Assembly: GCA_013619105.1 (NCBI GenBank)
Contig: JABXKU010000007.1
Coordinates: 1-64,000, forward strand
Length of the DNA stretch: 64,000 bases
Direction: 5' to 3'
DNA from: Desulfuromonadales bacterium
GTDB lineage: Bacteria; Desulfobacterota; Desulfuromonadia; Desulfuromonadales; Syntrophotaleaceae
Position numbers and translations under genes: made by a program. This document shows, one piece after another, positions 9,188 through 17,155 of this stretch (position 1 is the stretch's first letter; every line of letters starts with the position of its first letter). The notes below the pieces were generated by a model that did no database searches, was not told the origin of the DNA, and saw only the letters and a list, made by a program, of their open reading frames with translations.

Positions 9188-9754
9188 TTATTTGCCTTTG
9201 TAATCAAAGGTGGGTGGAGTCACCACCCACAAAATTTTTGCCGGGTCGTTGCCAATGTTTTTAACGGCATGGCGCTGGTCCGAGGGGAAAAAAAAGCATT
9301 CGTTCTTTTTCACCACATAAGTTTTGTCGTCTAGGGTGAGTTCGATGCGGCCCCTGAGTAAATAGCCAAACTCTTCGCCTTCGTGAAGGGACTGTTCGTC
9401 CATGGCTTCGCCGGCTTGAAGTGTCATCAGGGCTGGGTCCATGGTGCGGTTCTGTGCCCCGGGAACCAGCAGCTCGACACGAATGCCGTCTTCATCTGTA
9501 GCGATGACTGTGGCTTCTTTGCCAAATACCACCTGGTTTTCTTGGGGCTCATCGAAGAATTCGGAGATCGATACGCCGAAAACATCAAGGATGTCTTTAA
9601 GGGTACTGATTGCCGGTGAAGTGGCGTCGTTTTCCAGTTGCGAAATATAGCCCTTGGTCAGATCGGAGCGGCTGGCTAATTCTTCCTGAGTCAGGGAGTC
9701 GGCCATGCGCAATTTTTTGAGTTTTTGTCCGATCTTCACGAAAATCTCCAACAT
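9188..9754 (-). CDS. XRE-family transcription regulator with C-terminal cupin sensor
   Basis: The N-terminal 60 residues form a helix-turn-helix (KIGQKLKKLRMADSLTQEEL, then LTKGYISQLENDATSP). A cupin domain follows (HEGEEFGYLLRGRIELTLD, then FFFPSDQRHAVKN), the arrangement seen in PuuR-like regulators of polyamine genes. It is the first gene of the polyamine operon and probably senses a polyamine or intermediate. The ATG at 9754 is a reasonable start. A GTG at 9739 has a better GGAG six bases upstream and may be the true one, and a TTG at 9790 would overlap the operator. The palindrome just upstream suggests autoregulation. Confidence 0.88.
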   Translation of the reverse strand: MLEIFVKIGQKLKKLRMADSLTQEELASRSDLTKGYISQLENDATSPAISTLKDILDVFGVSISEFFDEPQENQVVFGKEATVIATDEDGIRVELLVPGAQNRTMDPALMTLQAGEAMDEQSLHEGEEFGYLLRGRIELTLDDKTYVVKKNECFFFPSDQRHAVKNIGNDPAKILWVVTPPTFDYKGK

Positions 9755-9781
9755 GATTGCAGCCAGGGAAGGGTGTTCAAA

Positions 9782-9798
9782 GTTTACCAATGGTAAAC
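9782..9798. promoter_or_regulatory. 17-bp perfect palindrome, probable operator of the XRE-cupin regulator
   Basis: The sequence GTTTACCA-A-TGGTAAAC is a perfect inverted repeat with a one-base centre. It lies between the regulator's promoter and its start codon, within the predicted 5' untranslated region, where a bound dimer would block transcription. Binding by this regulator is an inference. Confidence 0.65.
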
Positions 9799-9830
9799 AG
9801 TCTGTTTAGTAGCTCTTGTGTCGAGGTTGC

Positions 9831-9860
9831 TATATACTCTTCAAAGGCTAAGGGTGTCAA
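9831..9860 (-). promoter_or_regulatory. Sigma-70 promoter of the polyamine operon
   Basis: On the minus strand TTGACA (9860-9855) is followed after 18 bases by TATATA (9836-9831). This is a near-consensus vegetative promoter pointing at the XRE-cupin gene. Transcription would start near 9824, upstream of the palindromic operator. Confidence 0.65.
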
Positions 9861-9945
9861 CAAAAAAAGCATCGACGAAATAACTTCCTTAGAAAAGGCT
9901 TATTCTCGTAAAAGGAACTCTGTATCCCTCTGAAGGAGGGTCTTC

Positions 9946-9974
9946 TTGACATGGGCCGAATAATTATATTTACT
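9946..9974 (+). promoter_or_regulatory. Possible sigma-70 promoter of proC
   Basis: TTGACA at 9946-9951 is followed 17 bases later by TTTACT (four of six matches to TATAAT). It faces proC and would give a leader of about 55 bases. The -10 element is weak. Confidence 0.4.
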
Positions 9975-10037
9975 TGCCTGCAGTAGAAGTCTCAAATAAC
10001 TGTTTTCAGCAGCCTTTTAGGAAAGGATTCACGCGTT

Positions 10038-10850
10038 ATGATATCCATCGAAAAAATCGGTTTCATTGGCGGTGGCAACATGGGGGAAGCCGTGATTAAG
10101 GGCCTTATCAAGGGAGCTTTTCCGGCCGCCAATATCTTGGTTGCCGAACCTGTCGAAGCCCGCCGGGTACAGTTGGTCGAGTGCTATGGTATCGACGCGA
10201 GAGCCGACGTTGCCGAGGTGGTGGCTGCCAGCGAAGTTGTAGTGCTCGCGATTAAGCCGCAGCTTGTACCGCTGGTAATGCCTGGAATTGCCGCAGCCTT
10301 TGATCCGAGCAAATTGCTGGTCTCTATTGCTGCCGGCGTGACCAGCCAGACCTTGGAGGGTTACTTAAGTGGCGAACCTCGGGTTATTCGGGTGATGCCC
10401 AACACGCCGGCCCTGGTCAGCGCTGCCGCCACGGCGATCTGTCGTGGGACTCACGCCAGCGAAGACGATCTGTTGACGGCTCGACAGTTGTTTGAGGCGG
10501 TAGGAATGGTACGGGTAGTCAGCGAAGGGCAGATGGACGCGGTGACCGGTGTTTCCGGTTCGGGACCAGCCTATATCTACACCGTGATTGAAGCTATGGC
10601 GGCGGGTGGCGTGCAGCAGGGGCTGACCATGGATGTGGCCCTGGACCTGGCAGCTCAGACCGTGTTTGGCGCCGCCAAGTTGGTAATGGAGAGCGGCGAA
10701 CATCCGGCAATTCTTAGGGATAAGGTCTGTTCTCCGGGGGGCACGACTATCGAGGCGGTCAAGACCTTGGAGAAAAAAGGCTTGCGAGCGGCTCTAATGG
10801 AGGCAGTGAGCCGAGCGGCGCAACGCTCTCAGGAGTTAGGCCGCAAATAG
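10038..10850 (+). CDS. proC: Pyrroline-5-carboxylate reductase
   Basis: ProC reduces 1-pyrroline-5-carboxylate to proline with NAD(P)H, the last step of proline synthesis, in the cytoplasm. The N-terminal Rossmann motif GFIGGGNMGEAVIKGL, the AIKPQ element and the C-terminal signature (DKVCSPGGTTIEAVKTLE) are all present, and 270 residues is the family length. AGGAAAGG lies about ten bases before the ATG. It is divergent from the polyamine operon and stands alone, followed by a terminator. Arginine, proline and polyamine metabolism share precursors, but a functional link with the neighbours is not shown. Confidence 0.97.
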   Translation: MISIEKIGFIGGGNMGEAVIKGLIKGAFPAANILVAEPVEARRVQLVECYGIDARADVAEVVAASEVVVLAIKPQLVPLVMPGIAAAFDPSKLLVSIAAGVTSQTLEGYLSGEPRVIRVMPNTPALVSAAATAICRGTHASEDDLLTARQLFEAVGMVRVVSEGQMDAVTGVSGSGPAYIYTVIEAMAAGGVQQGLTMDVALDLAAQTVFGAAKLVMESGEHPAILRDKVCSPGGTTIEAVKTLEKKGLRAALMEAVSRAAQRSQELGRK

Positions 10851-10893
10851 TTTTCATCCGGAATCGACCCTTTTCCCATATGAAAACTGCACT

Positions 10894-10922
10894 GTGTCCA
10901 TTCATAGTTTCCGAATGGACAC
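10894..10922. repeat. Copy of a short hairpin repeat (GTGTCCAT...ATGGACAC)
   Basis: A 29-base element has complementary ends TGTCCATTC and GAATGGACA around a loop that contains GTTTCC. A closely similar element occurs at 35432-35459, and a diverged pair near 4341-4385. It sits just upstream of the proC terminator. Confidence 0.6.
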
Positions 10923-10927
10923 GAACT

Positions 10928-10962
10928 AAAAAACGCCACCCTTCCTGGGTGGCGTTTTTTTT
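10928..10962. terminator. Bidirectional terminator after proC
   Basis: The hairpin AACGCCACCC / GGGTGGCGTT is flanked by an A-run and a T-run. It lies between the convergent proC and the small membrane protein gene. Confidence 0.92.
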
Positions 10963-10974
10963 GCGCAGAGTCGT

Positions 10975-11355
10975 TTAGTAGCTCAGGTAGAGGTCCGCGG
11001 CGATCGCCAGGCCCGAAAGGACAAAAATAATCAAATAATTGAGCCCCTCCTTACTGTGATCGATGGAGGAGAGGATATAGCTGACGGCCTTCTGATCTTC
11101 CGCTTTAAGGTTGTTTTGATTCACCTTGGAGATCAGGTCCATGCCGCGGATGGCGTTCTTGCGCTTGCGGGTGATGCGATAGCGGTGCAGAAAGAATCCG
11201 CAATAGCCCAGCACTCCTGCATACCAGATGGGGCGAAACAGGGGGGGGTAGAGGGAGTCGGCGATGAGCAGTACGCGGAAGCAGATGGAGGAAAAAAGGC
11301 CAAGAACAAAAATAGCGTTAATGATGGACGCGGGTAATTCCTTAGGAGCATTCAT
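10975..11355 (-). CDS. Small membrane protein of unknown function
   Basis: I do not recognise a family. The 126-residue product has three likely membrane segments: residues about 11-32 (INAIFVLGLFSSICFRVLLIA), 40-58 (RPIWYAGVLGYCGFFLHRY) and 104-124 (NYLIIFVLSGLAIAADLYL). A charged central stretch between the second and third segments (RKRKN, then helical with many Lys and Gln) is probably cytoplasmic. No strong ribosome binding site is visible before the ATG. It is convergent with proC and separated by about 95 bases from the downstream end of the ArsC-like gene. The steady reading frame and the membrane pattern argue that it is a real gene. Confidence 0.7.
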   Translation of the reverse strand: MNAPKELPASIINAIFVLGLFSSICFRVLLIADSLYPPLFRPIWYAGVLGYCGFFLHRYRITRKRKNAIRGMDLISKVNQNNLKAEDQKAVSYILSSIDHSKEGLNYLIIFVLSGLAIAADLYLSY

Positions 11356-11450
11356 GATGGAGGTCGTTACCGAAGTTGAGGCTGCCTGTCCGGTTTGAAG
11401 CCGCTGCCAAAGGGGCGCTTTTGAAAACCGTAACGTTTAAGGCTGCCGGG

Positions 11451-12053
11451 TTATTGGTGGGCCATTCGTTGGCGGAAGAACTCACTCAGCTGCTGACGGA
11501 GGCTGTCTCGGGTCTTACGGAAGTCTGTCATGATCTCTTCTGCACTGCCTTGAGTCTGACTCGGATCGGTAAAACCCATAGAGTGTCGTCTAACGCCGCC
11601 GAAATAGAGGGGACAATTCTTTTCCGCCTCGGCGCTCAAGGTGATGACGTAATCGAAGGGCTCCCGTTCATAGTGGCTGAGGCCGTTGGAAGCCTGAGAG
11701 CCGAGGTCGATCCCCAGTTCGGCCATAACCGCTATGGCCTGCGGATTAAGGCTCTGGGTTGTCAATCCTGCGGAAACGGCTTCTAGGCAGTCGCCAAAGT
11801 CAAAACTCACCAGGGCTGCAGCCATAGGGCTAAGGCAGGAGTTGTCGGTGCAAAGAAACAGGGCGCGCTGTTTCATGCGGCCCTCCATTTTTTGCTGTTG
11901 GTGAGCGCGGTTGATACTTTCGTAAAGGGCGATCTGTTCCGCCTGGGAAAGTTTACGCTGACAGGGTTTCGACTCACGCAGGCAGACGGAACAGCGGGTG
12001 TCAGTGCACCACAGGCAATGCCGACAGTCGGGACAAGGATGTTTTTTTGGCAT
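11451..12053 (-). CDS. Cys-rich domain fused to a degenerate ArsC/LMW-phosphatase-like domain
   Basis: Residues 7-31 hold seven cysteines spaced CxxCxxCxxC...CxxC......C, a likely zinc-binding module. From residue 60 the protein resembles thioredoxin-type arsenate reductase or low-molecular-weight phosphatase (ALFLCTDNSC, AVSAGL, LSAEAEKNCP, GFTDPS). The catalytic Cys68 and the general-acid Asp of the TDPS loop remain. The arginine of the Cys-x5-Arg loop is Leu here, and the first cysteine of the arsenate-reductase redox pair is Ser, so canonical activity is doubtful. The start at 12053 has AGGAG. An internal ATG at 11876 has its own GGAGG, so a short second product beginning at the phosphatase-like domain is possible. 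Confidence 0.75.
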   Translation of the reverse strand: MPKKHPCPDCRHCLWCTDTRCSVCLRESKPCQRKLSQAEQIALYESINRAHQQQKMEGRMKQRALFLCTDNSCLSPMAAALVSFDFGDCLEAVSAGLTTQSLNPQAIAVMAELGIDLGSQASNGLSHYEREPFDYVITLSAEAEKNCPLYFGGVRRHSMGFTDPSQTQGSAEEIMTDFRKTRDSLRQQLSEFFRQRMAHQ

Positions 12054-12090
12054 GGCTTACTCCTGCGATATTGTAGGCAGACACAAATTG

Positions 12091-13368
12091 TTATGCAAGA
12101 AATTTTAAACGGCTACGCAGATACCAGGCCTCGCATAGCTCACAGGACAGGAGTAGAAAGATCGCCAGGGCAACACCGGGAATAGTCGGTGTTTTGAACA
12201 TCAGAAATAGCCAGCAGGTGCATAGATAGGTGACTTTGCAGAGGGTGGCCCAGCTGAGAAAGGCAGTGCGGTGTTTGGCAGAATAGGCGCCGCGGTATAG
12301 ATAGATGACTCCTGAAATCGCAGGATAGAGGGCACAGATAGCCAGAGGCAGTGCGATGTAGTGACGTAGCTCGACGTTCAGGCCCATTGCCTGACCCAAC
12401 ACCATGCGATTGAAAGGGTAGGCAATGGCCAGGGTGATCAGCCCCATACCAAGGGCGACCCGCCGGTAAAATATCGTCAAGGTTTGAAAATCCTCCCGAC
12501 CCTTGATCAAAGTTAAATAGGCCTGCTGCAGATTACGCATCGGGCCGGCTAGTAAAAAGATAAAACCGCGAATAATGCCAAATGCAGCCAAAGCTGAAGC
12601 GCTGTCGGGCAGGCGGCTGATGATGGCACTGATCATAAGCGGTACGGTCTGCTGCATAGCCGAAGAAAAGGACAGGGGGAAGGCATAACGAAAGATAGCC
12701 CCCAGACTTTTTTCAACCTCCGCCGCACAGGGGATATAGGTTTTCCAGGCAAACCAGACCATGAAGATCGTTTCCACAACGATACAACCCAGCAGGCCAA
12801 AGGCGCCGATGGCGGCTCCATTGAACCACTGTTGGCCAAGCAGTAGAAAGCCAAGCAGTGACAGGATTCGGATCAAGGTGGCTAAAGAAACCAAGCCGGT
12901 ACGTCGGGCGCGAATCACGATGCCTTGGCACAGGCCCCGCAGTCCGGTGAAGAAGGGCAGAAAGGTCAAAATGGCTAGAGCCGAAAGGGCTTCATCAGCA
13001 ATGGCCGGACTGACTCCAATCCATTGTTCAAATACTAACTTGCCGAAGGGAGTATAGGCGACTAGGGCCAGCAGCACAGAAACATAAAGAGCCACAGCCA
13101 CAACGTAGAGGCCGACCCCCAGCAGGGAACGCCGCCCGCGAATCAAAGCGATGGCAATGGTGTGGTTCTGGTACGCCGGGGAGGCCAGGCACAGGTGCAA
13201 CACGATCGCGACGGAAAAACCGGCCAGGGTGAGGACCGGTTGGGCGAGACGGGCCAGGGCGGCATTGATGAGGGAATGGGATAGGCTCATCAACTGTACG
13301 TTGAGTAGCAGCGGAAAGAAAAAGAAGGCGATCTCCCGCTGGGAGAGACGATGATCGGAATTTACCAA
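12091..13368 (-). CDS. MATE/ANKH-like multispanning membrane protein (MOP flippase superfamily)
   Basis: The 425-residue product is almost entirely hydrophobic, with about 12 membrane helices. Its organisation is that of the multidrug/oligosaccharide-lipid/polysaccharide exporter superfamily: an N-terminal bundle from FFFFPLLLNVQ, then a second bundle from IFRYAFPLSFSSAMQQTVPLMISAIISRL, the repeat typical of MATE-like folds. I cannot assign a substrate. Similarity to the ANKH branch is suggested by overall appearance only. Its start overlaps the end of the downstream-numbered phosphatase gene gph by seven bases, so the two are probably co-transcribed, gph first. Confidence 0.7.
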   Translation of the reverse strand: MVNSDHRLSQREIAFFFFPLLLNVQLMSLSHSLINAALARLAQPVLTLAGFSVAIVLHLCLASPAYQNHTIAIALIRGRRSLLGVGLYVVAVALYVSVLLALVAYTPFGKLVFEQWIGVSPAIADEALSALAILTFLPFFTGLRGLCQGIVIRARRTGLVSLATLIRILSLLGFLLLGQQWFNGAAIGAFGLLGCIVVETIFMVWFAWKTYIPCAAEVEKSLGAIFRYAFPLSFSSAMQQTVPLMISAIISRLPDSASALAAFGIIRGFIFLLAGPMRNLQQAYLTLIKGREDFQTLTIFYRRVALGMGLITLAIAYPFNRMVLGQAMGLNVELRHYIALPLAICALYPAISGVIYLYRGAYSAKHRTAFLSWATLCKVTYLCTCWLFLMFKTPTIPGVALAIFLLLSCELCEAWYLRSRLKFLA

Positions 13369-14003
13369 GGGTTCTCCGCAGGGAACAGGCGTAGCAAGTC
13401 GTCGGTTGTCTCTGCCAAATAATCATACGTTAAACCATCATCGTTGCCGTAGCCGAAGGCGCAGAAACAGGTTTTGACGCCGGCGGCCTGCCCGGCTCGT
13501 AAATCGGTATGGTGGTCGCCGATCATCACCGCGGTTTCTGGAGTACTCTCCAGTTCACGCAGGGCCTGTAATACCGGTTGTGGATCGGGCTTTTTGGGCA
13601 GTCTTCCGTTGCTGGCGATGATGGCGCAGAAAAAGGCATCGAGGCCAAGTTCGCAGAGGAGGGCCAAGGTGAGGTCGTAGGGTTTATTGGTTACTATCGC
13701 CATTTTTTCGCCCTGATGCTTCATGAGAAAATTATCGACGCCGGGCATAATACGGGTTTCATCCAACAGGTGGGTTCGATAAAGAACCAAAAAACGCTGC
13801 ACCTGTTGAGCTGAAAAGGCCTTTTTGGGCAATGTTCGGCGGACCAGCATGGTGGCACCGTCCCCGACCTGTTGGGAAATTGTCTTGTGCGGTAATGGGG
13901 GCAGGGACAATTCACTACGCAATAGATTGACAGCCGTCGCTAGATCGGGCAGGGAATCGATCAGTGTGCCATCGAGGTCAAACAGAAACGTGTCGGTCTT
14001 CAT
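13362..14003 (-). CDS. gph: HAD-family phosphoglycolate phosphatase-like hydrolase
   Basis: The protein has all four HAD motifs: FLFDLDGTLIDS (nucleophile Asp and general-acid Asp), VTNKP (Thr), KKPDP (Lys) and MIGDHHTDLRAG (Asp pair). The helical cap follows motif I, as in Gph and PpaX enzymes, which hydrolyse 2-phosphoglycolate or pyrophosphate. The ATG at 14003 is chosen because CAGGAGGGAG precedes it closely; an in-frame TTG at 14024 has no such support. It sits between an SNF transporter gene (22 bases upstream) and the MATE-like gene, in a minus-strand run. The exact substrate cannot be fixed from sequence. Confidence 0.85.
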   Translation of the reverse strand: MKTDTFLFDLDGTLIDSLPDLATAVNLLRSELSLPPLPHKTISQQVGDGATMLVRRTLPKKAFSAQQVQRFLVLYRTHLLDETRIMPGVDNFLMKHQGEKMAIVTNKPYDLTLALLCELGLDAFFCAIIASNGRLPKKPDPQPVLQALRELESTPETAVMIGDHHTDLRAGQAAGVKTCFCAFGYGNDDGLTYDYLAETTDDLLRLFPAENPW

Positions 14004-14024
14004 GGCTCCCTCCTGCGTTTGCAA

Positions 14025-15413
14025 TTATCCTTTGAACCACGATCCCAGCCAGGCGAAAACGCCGGTCTCTTCTATCTTGTAATAAAGAATAACCGCTACG
14101 GCCAAGGGCGCCAGATAGCGAATCAAGAAATGCCAGATCGGATAGACCCAGCCGGCGCCGCCGGCAAGAAGTTCTTTTTTCTCCTCGGAACCCTTCCAGA
14201 ACCAGCCGACATAGACGGCGATGAGCAGGCCGCTGATGGGCAGCAGGTAGTTGGAGGCGATAAGGTCGACGGAGTCAAAGAAATTGCGCTCGCCGATCAG
14301 GTGCCAGTCGGACAAGGTATTGTAGGAAAGGGCGGTAGGAATACCGACCACAAAGGCCAATCCCGCCAGAAAACTGGTGGCTTTTTTGCGCCCCCAGTCC
14401 CGCTCGTCGATGAGATAAGCAACTTGGGATTCGAGGAGAGAGATGGCGCTGGTCAGAGCGGCAAAAGACAACAGCAGGAAAAACAAAATGGCTAGTAGGT
14501 AGCCGCCCGGCAGTTGGGAAAAAACCACCGGAATAGTTTTGAAAATAAGACCCGGACCGGCGGCCGGTTCCAGGCCGACGGCAAAGACTATTGGGAAAAT
14601 CGCCAGGCCGGCCATTAGAGCGATGCCCGTGTCGAGCAGGGCCACTCGCAGGCTGGCTGCAAAAAGGTTCTCCTGTTGGCTCAGATAGGAGCCGTAGGTG
14701 ATCATGGCTGCCATGCCCAAGGAGAGGGTGAAGAAGGCATGTCCCAAAGCCTCTAATACGGAGCCGGGGGTCAACTTGGCAAAGTCAGGGCGAAACATGA
14801 AGGCCAGACCGGCGCGGGCCCCTTCGCTGAGCAGACCGTTAATAAACAGCAGCAATAGCAGGACGAACAGCAGGGGCATGAGGATCTTGCTCCAGCGTTC
14901 AATGCCTTTTTGTACTCCGCCAATGACGATTCCCAGACATAAGACGATAAACAACAGATGCCAGGCGATCTGCCGTGGTCCGTTAGCAATCAGGCCGCTG
15001 AACAGCCCTTCGACCACCTCTGGGGATTGGCCGCTGAAACTGCCGGCCAAGGCCCGATAAACATAATCGAGGGTCCAGCCTGCAACCACCGAATAGTAGG
15101 AAAGAATAATAAAGGCCGCACCGACACTGACCCAGCCGGCGCTTAGCCAGAAGGAGCGCCGGCCTTCCAGTTTGATGAAGGCGCCGACTGCATCGCGCCG
15201 GGTATGGCGACCGATCATCAGCTCGGCCATCATGATCGGCAGCCCGACCAAGGCAATGCAGATCAGGTAAACGAGGACGAAGGCGCCGCCGCCGTTGAGG
15301 CCGGTGATGTAGGGGAATTTCCAGATATTGCCGAGGCCGACGGCACTGCCGGCGGCGGCCAAAATAAATCCAAGACGGGAAGCCCACAGGGCCCGGGGTT
15401 GCTGATCGCTCAT
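14025..15413 (-). CDS. Sodium-dependent transporter, SNF/NSS family
   Basis: The 462-residue product has the LeuT-type fold of about 11-12 helices. The N-terminal signature WASRLGFILAAAGSAVGLGNIWKFPYITGLNGGGAF contains the unwound first helix that binds sodium and substrate. Members import amino acids or related compounds with sodium into the cytoplasm. The ATG at 15413 has GGAAAG upstream. It is followed after 21 bases by gph, suggesting one transcript. The substrate cannot be inferred, although the N-terminal motif and C-terminal helices appear intact. Confidence 0.93.
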   Translation of the reverse strand: MSDQQPRALWASRLGFILAAAGSAVGLGNIWKFPYITGLNGGGAFVLVYLICIALVGLPIMMAELMIGRHTRRDAVGAFIKLEGRRSFWLSAGWVSVGAAFIILSYYSVVAGWTLDYVYRALAGSFSGQSPEVVEGLFSGLIANGPRQIAWHLLFIVLCLGIVIGGVQKGIERWSKILMPLLFVLLLLLFINGLLSEGARAGLAFMFRPDFAKLTPGSVLEALGHAFFTLSLGMAAMITYGSYLSQQENLFAASLRVALLDTGIALMAGLAIFPIVFAVGLEPAAGPGLIFKTIPVVFSQLPGGYLLAILFFLLLSFAALTSAISLLESQVAYLIDERDWGRKKATSFLAGLAFVVGIPTALSYNTLSDWHLIGERNFFDSVDLIASNYLLPISGLLIAVYVGWFWKGSEEKKELLAGGAGWVYPIWHFLIRYLAPLAVAVILYYKIEETGVFAWLGSWFKG

Positions 15414-15587
15414 GGTTTACTTTCCAGGAGGGTGTCGGACTTAGCGGGCCGAAACGAAAAATTGGCTGTTCGAGTTCAGGTTTCCGAGAATTTGAGAGCG
15501 AATAGCAGGGCTATTTGTCGAGAATTGTCGGAAGCTTGGACCGGTCAGATAATTTTGCAGTCGGTTCATGGCAAGTTCGATAGCCTC

Positions 15588-16274
15588 CTAAATGCGGGTA
15601 CCGAAGATCGCTGAGCCGACACGAACCAGGGTCGCACCCTCTTCAATGGCCACCTCAAAGTCATGACTCATGCCCATGGAAAGTTCCTGCAGTTCGACGC
15701 CCGGAATCTGGCGGCTTTTCATGATTTCGGCCAGTTGCCGAAGTCGTCGGAAATAGGGCCGGACCTCTTCAGGATCGTCAAGATAGGGGGGCAGAGCCAT
15801 CAAACCGCGAATATGCAGGTTGGGAAGCTCCGCCACCTGTCTTAGCAGTTGCTCTAGTTCCGCCTCGCCGGCACCCGACTTAGTCGACTCAGCGCCGAGG
15901 TTGAGCTGAATGAGAATATTGGCAACCTGGTCGATCTTGGCCCACTGTCGATTGATCTCTTGGGCGAGTGACAGCCGGTCGACGGAGTGGATCAGGTTGA
16001 CCTTGCCCCGCAGGTATTTGACCTTGTTGGTCTGCAATCCGCCGATGAAATGCCAATCGACAGAAGTGCCGAGTTGGTCGACTTTGGCGCTGAATTCCTG
16101 GGCGTAACTTTCGCCAAACAGTTGCTGTCCCACCGCGGCTGCTTCCTCGATCATGGTCGCTGGTTTGGTTTTAGACACCGCCACCAGACGAACCTCCGTG
16201 GGGTCACGATCGACCCGTTGGCAGGCTTGCAGGATTCGTCCATTGATGGCGGCAAGATTGTCCTGAATGCTCAT
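15588..16274 (-). CDS. YggS-family PLP homeostasis protein
   Basis: PLP-binding proteins of this family keep pyridoxal phosphate in balance and lack a known catalytic reaction. The 228 residues form one alanine-racemase-like barrel. The PLP lysine is in LVAVSKTKP near residue 35, DWHFIGGLQTNKVK is the family signature, and LSMGMSHDFEVAIEEGATLVRVGSAIFG closes the phosphate site. It is encoded upstream of the SNF gene with a 174-base gap, and downstream of maf by about 60 bases. Confidence 0.95.
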   Translation of the reverse strand: MSIQDNLAAINGRILQACQRVDRDPTEVRLVAVSKTKPATMIEEAAAVGQQLFGESYAQEFSAKVDQLGTSVDWHFIGGLQTNKVKYLRGKVNLIHSVDRLSLAQEINRQWAKIDQVANILIQLNLGAESTKSGAGEAELEQLLRQVAELPNLHIRGLMALPPYLDDPEEVRPYFRRLRQLAEIMKSRQIPGVELQELSMGMSHDFEVAIEEGATLVRVGSAIFGTRI

Positions 16275-16332
16275 AGTCTATTCCGGGTCTGTGAAGCAAA
16301 AGATGGGGTCGTTCTGGCGAAGTCTGGTTTGT

Positions 16333-16980
16333 TCATTCTGCTTCCGCCGTTGTCTCGGCAAACAGGCGCAGGGCGCCGAGGCGTTCCAAGGCGCCCACCA
16401 CTTCGCACAAAGGGAGACCGACGACGTTGCTGTAGCTGCCCTCAATGGCCGGTATCATAAATGCGCCAATGCCCTGAATCGCGTAGGAACCGGCCTTGCC
16501 AAAGGGCTCGCCGGTGGCAATGTACCCCGCTATCTCTTGGTCTGTCAACTCCTTGAACCGGACCCGGGTGGTTACCGCTTCGACCTCCATCGTCTCGCTG
16601 CTGCGGTCATAGATGGCGTAGCCTGACAGCACCTGATGGCTGCGTCCCGAAAGGGAGTGGAGCATGGCCGAGGCATCGGCGTCGTCGGTCGGTTTGCCGA
16701 GGATCGTCTCATCCCGTAGCACCACGGTGTCGCTGCCGAGAAACCAGCGTCCTGTTACTTCCTTGCGCCGGGCAACTTCCAGGGCCTTTTCTCGGCTTAA
16801 ACGCATCACGTGCTGCCGGGGCGATTCGTTGGGCAACAAAATTTCTGCGGCCTGGCTGGGCACAACCTGAAAGTCGATTCCGAGGGAGGCCAAGAGTTCT
16901 TTCCGTCGCGGCGAGGCCGAGGCCAGGACCAGCAGGGAGGTTTCAGGGCAATGAAGAGACGGTTCGTTAACAGAGGACAT
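16333..16980 (-). CDS. Maf-family nucleoside triphosphate pyrophosphatase
   Basis: Maf proteins hydrolyse non-canonical or specific nucleotides (dTTP/UTP or m7GTP type) to monophosphates. The signature LVLASASPRRKELLASLG with its SxSPRR loop, the VARRKEVTGRWFLGSDTVV stretch with the catalytic Asp, and KPTDDADASAML are all visible. The ATG at 16980 is preferred over an upstream TTG because the family starts just before this motif. The ribosome binding site there is weak (AGAAAGA). A closely spaced yggS gene follows. The subfamily and so the substrate are not decided here. Confidence 0.93.
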   Translation of the reverse strand: MSSVNEPSLHCPETSLLVLASASPRRKELLASLGIDFQVVPSQAAEILLPNESPRQHVMRLSREKALEVARRKEVTGRWFLGSDTVVLRDETILGKPTDDADASAMLHSLSGRSHQVLSGYAIYDRSSETMEVEAVTTRVRFKELTDQEIAGYIATGEPFGKAGSYAIQGIGAFMIPAIEGSYSNVVGLPLCEVVGALERLGALRLFAETTAEAE

Positions 16981-17155
16981 GGTGATCTTTCTGAAAAAGC
17001 ACAAAAGAGAGTTGGTAGGCTATCACTGTCGGCCATTGAAGGCCTTTATAGCAGAGGCAATTCTGCAAGAAAAAGGGGGGCGATTGCGATGGGCAGAAGT
17101 TAGTTACAGGGAGGGCTGGAGGTTGATGTAGGCTATTTTAAAGAATCTTTTTTTG

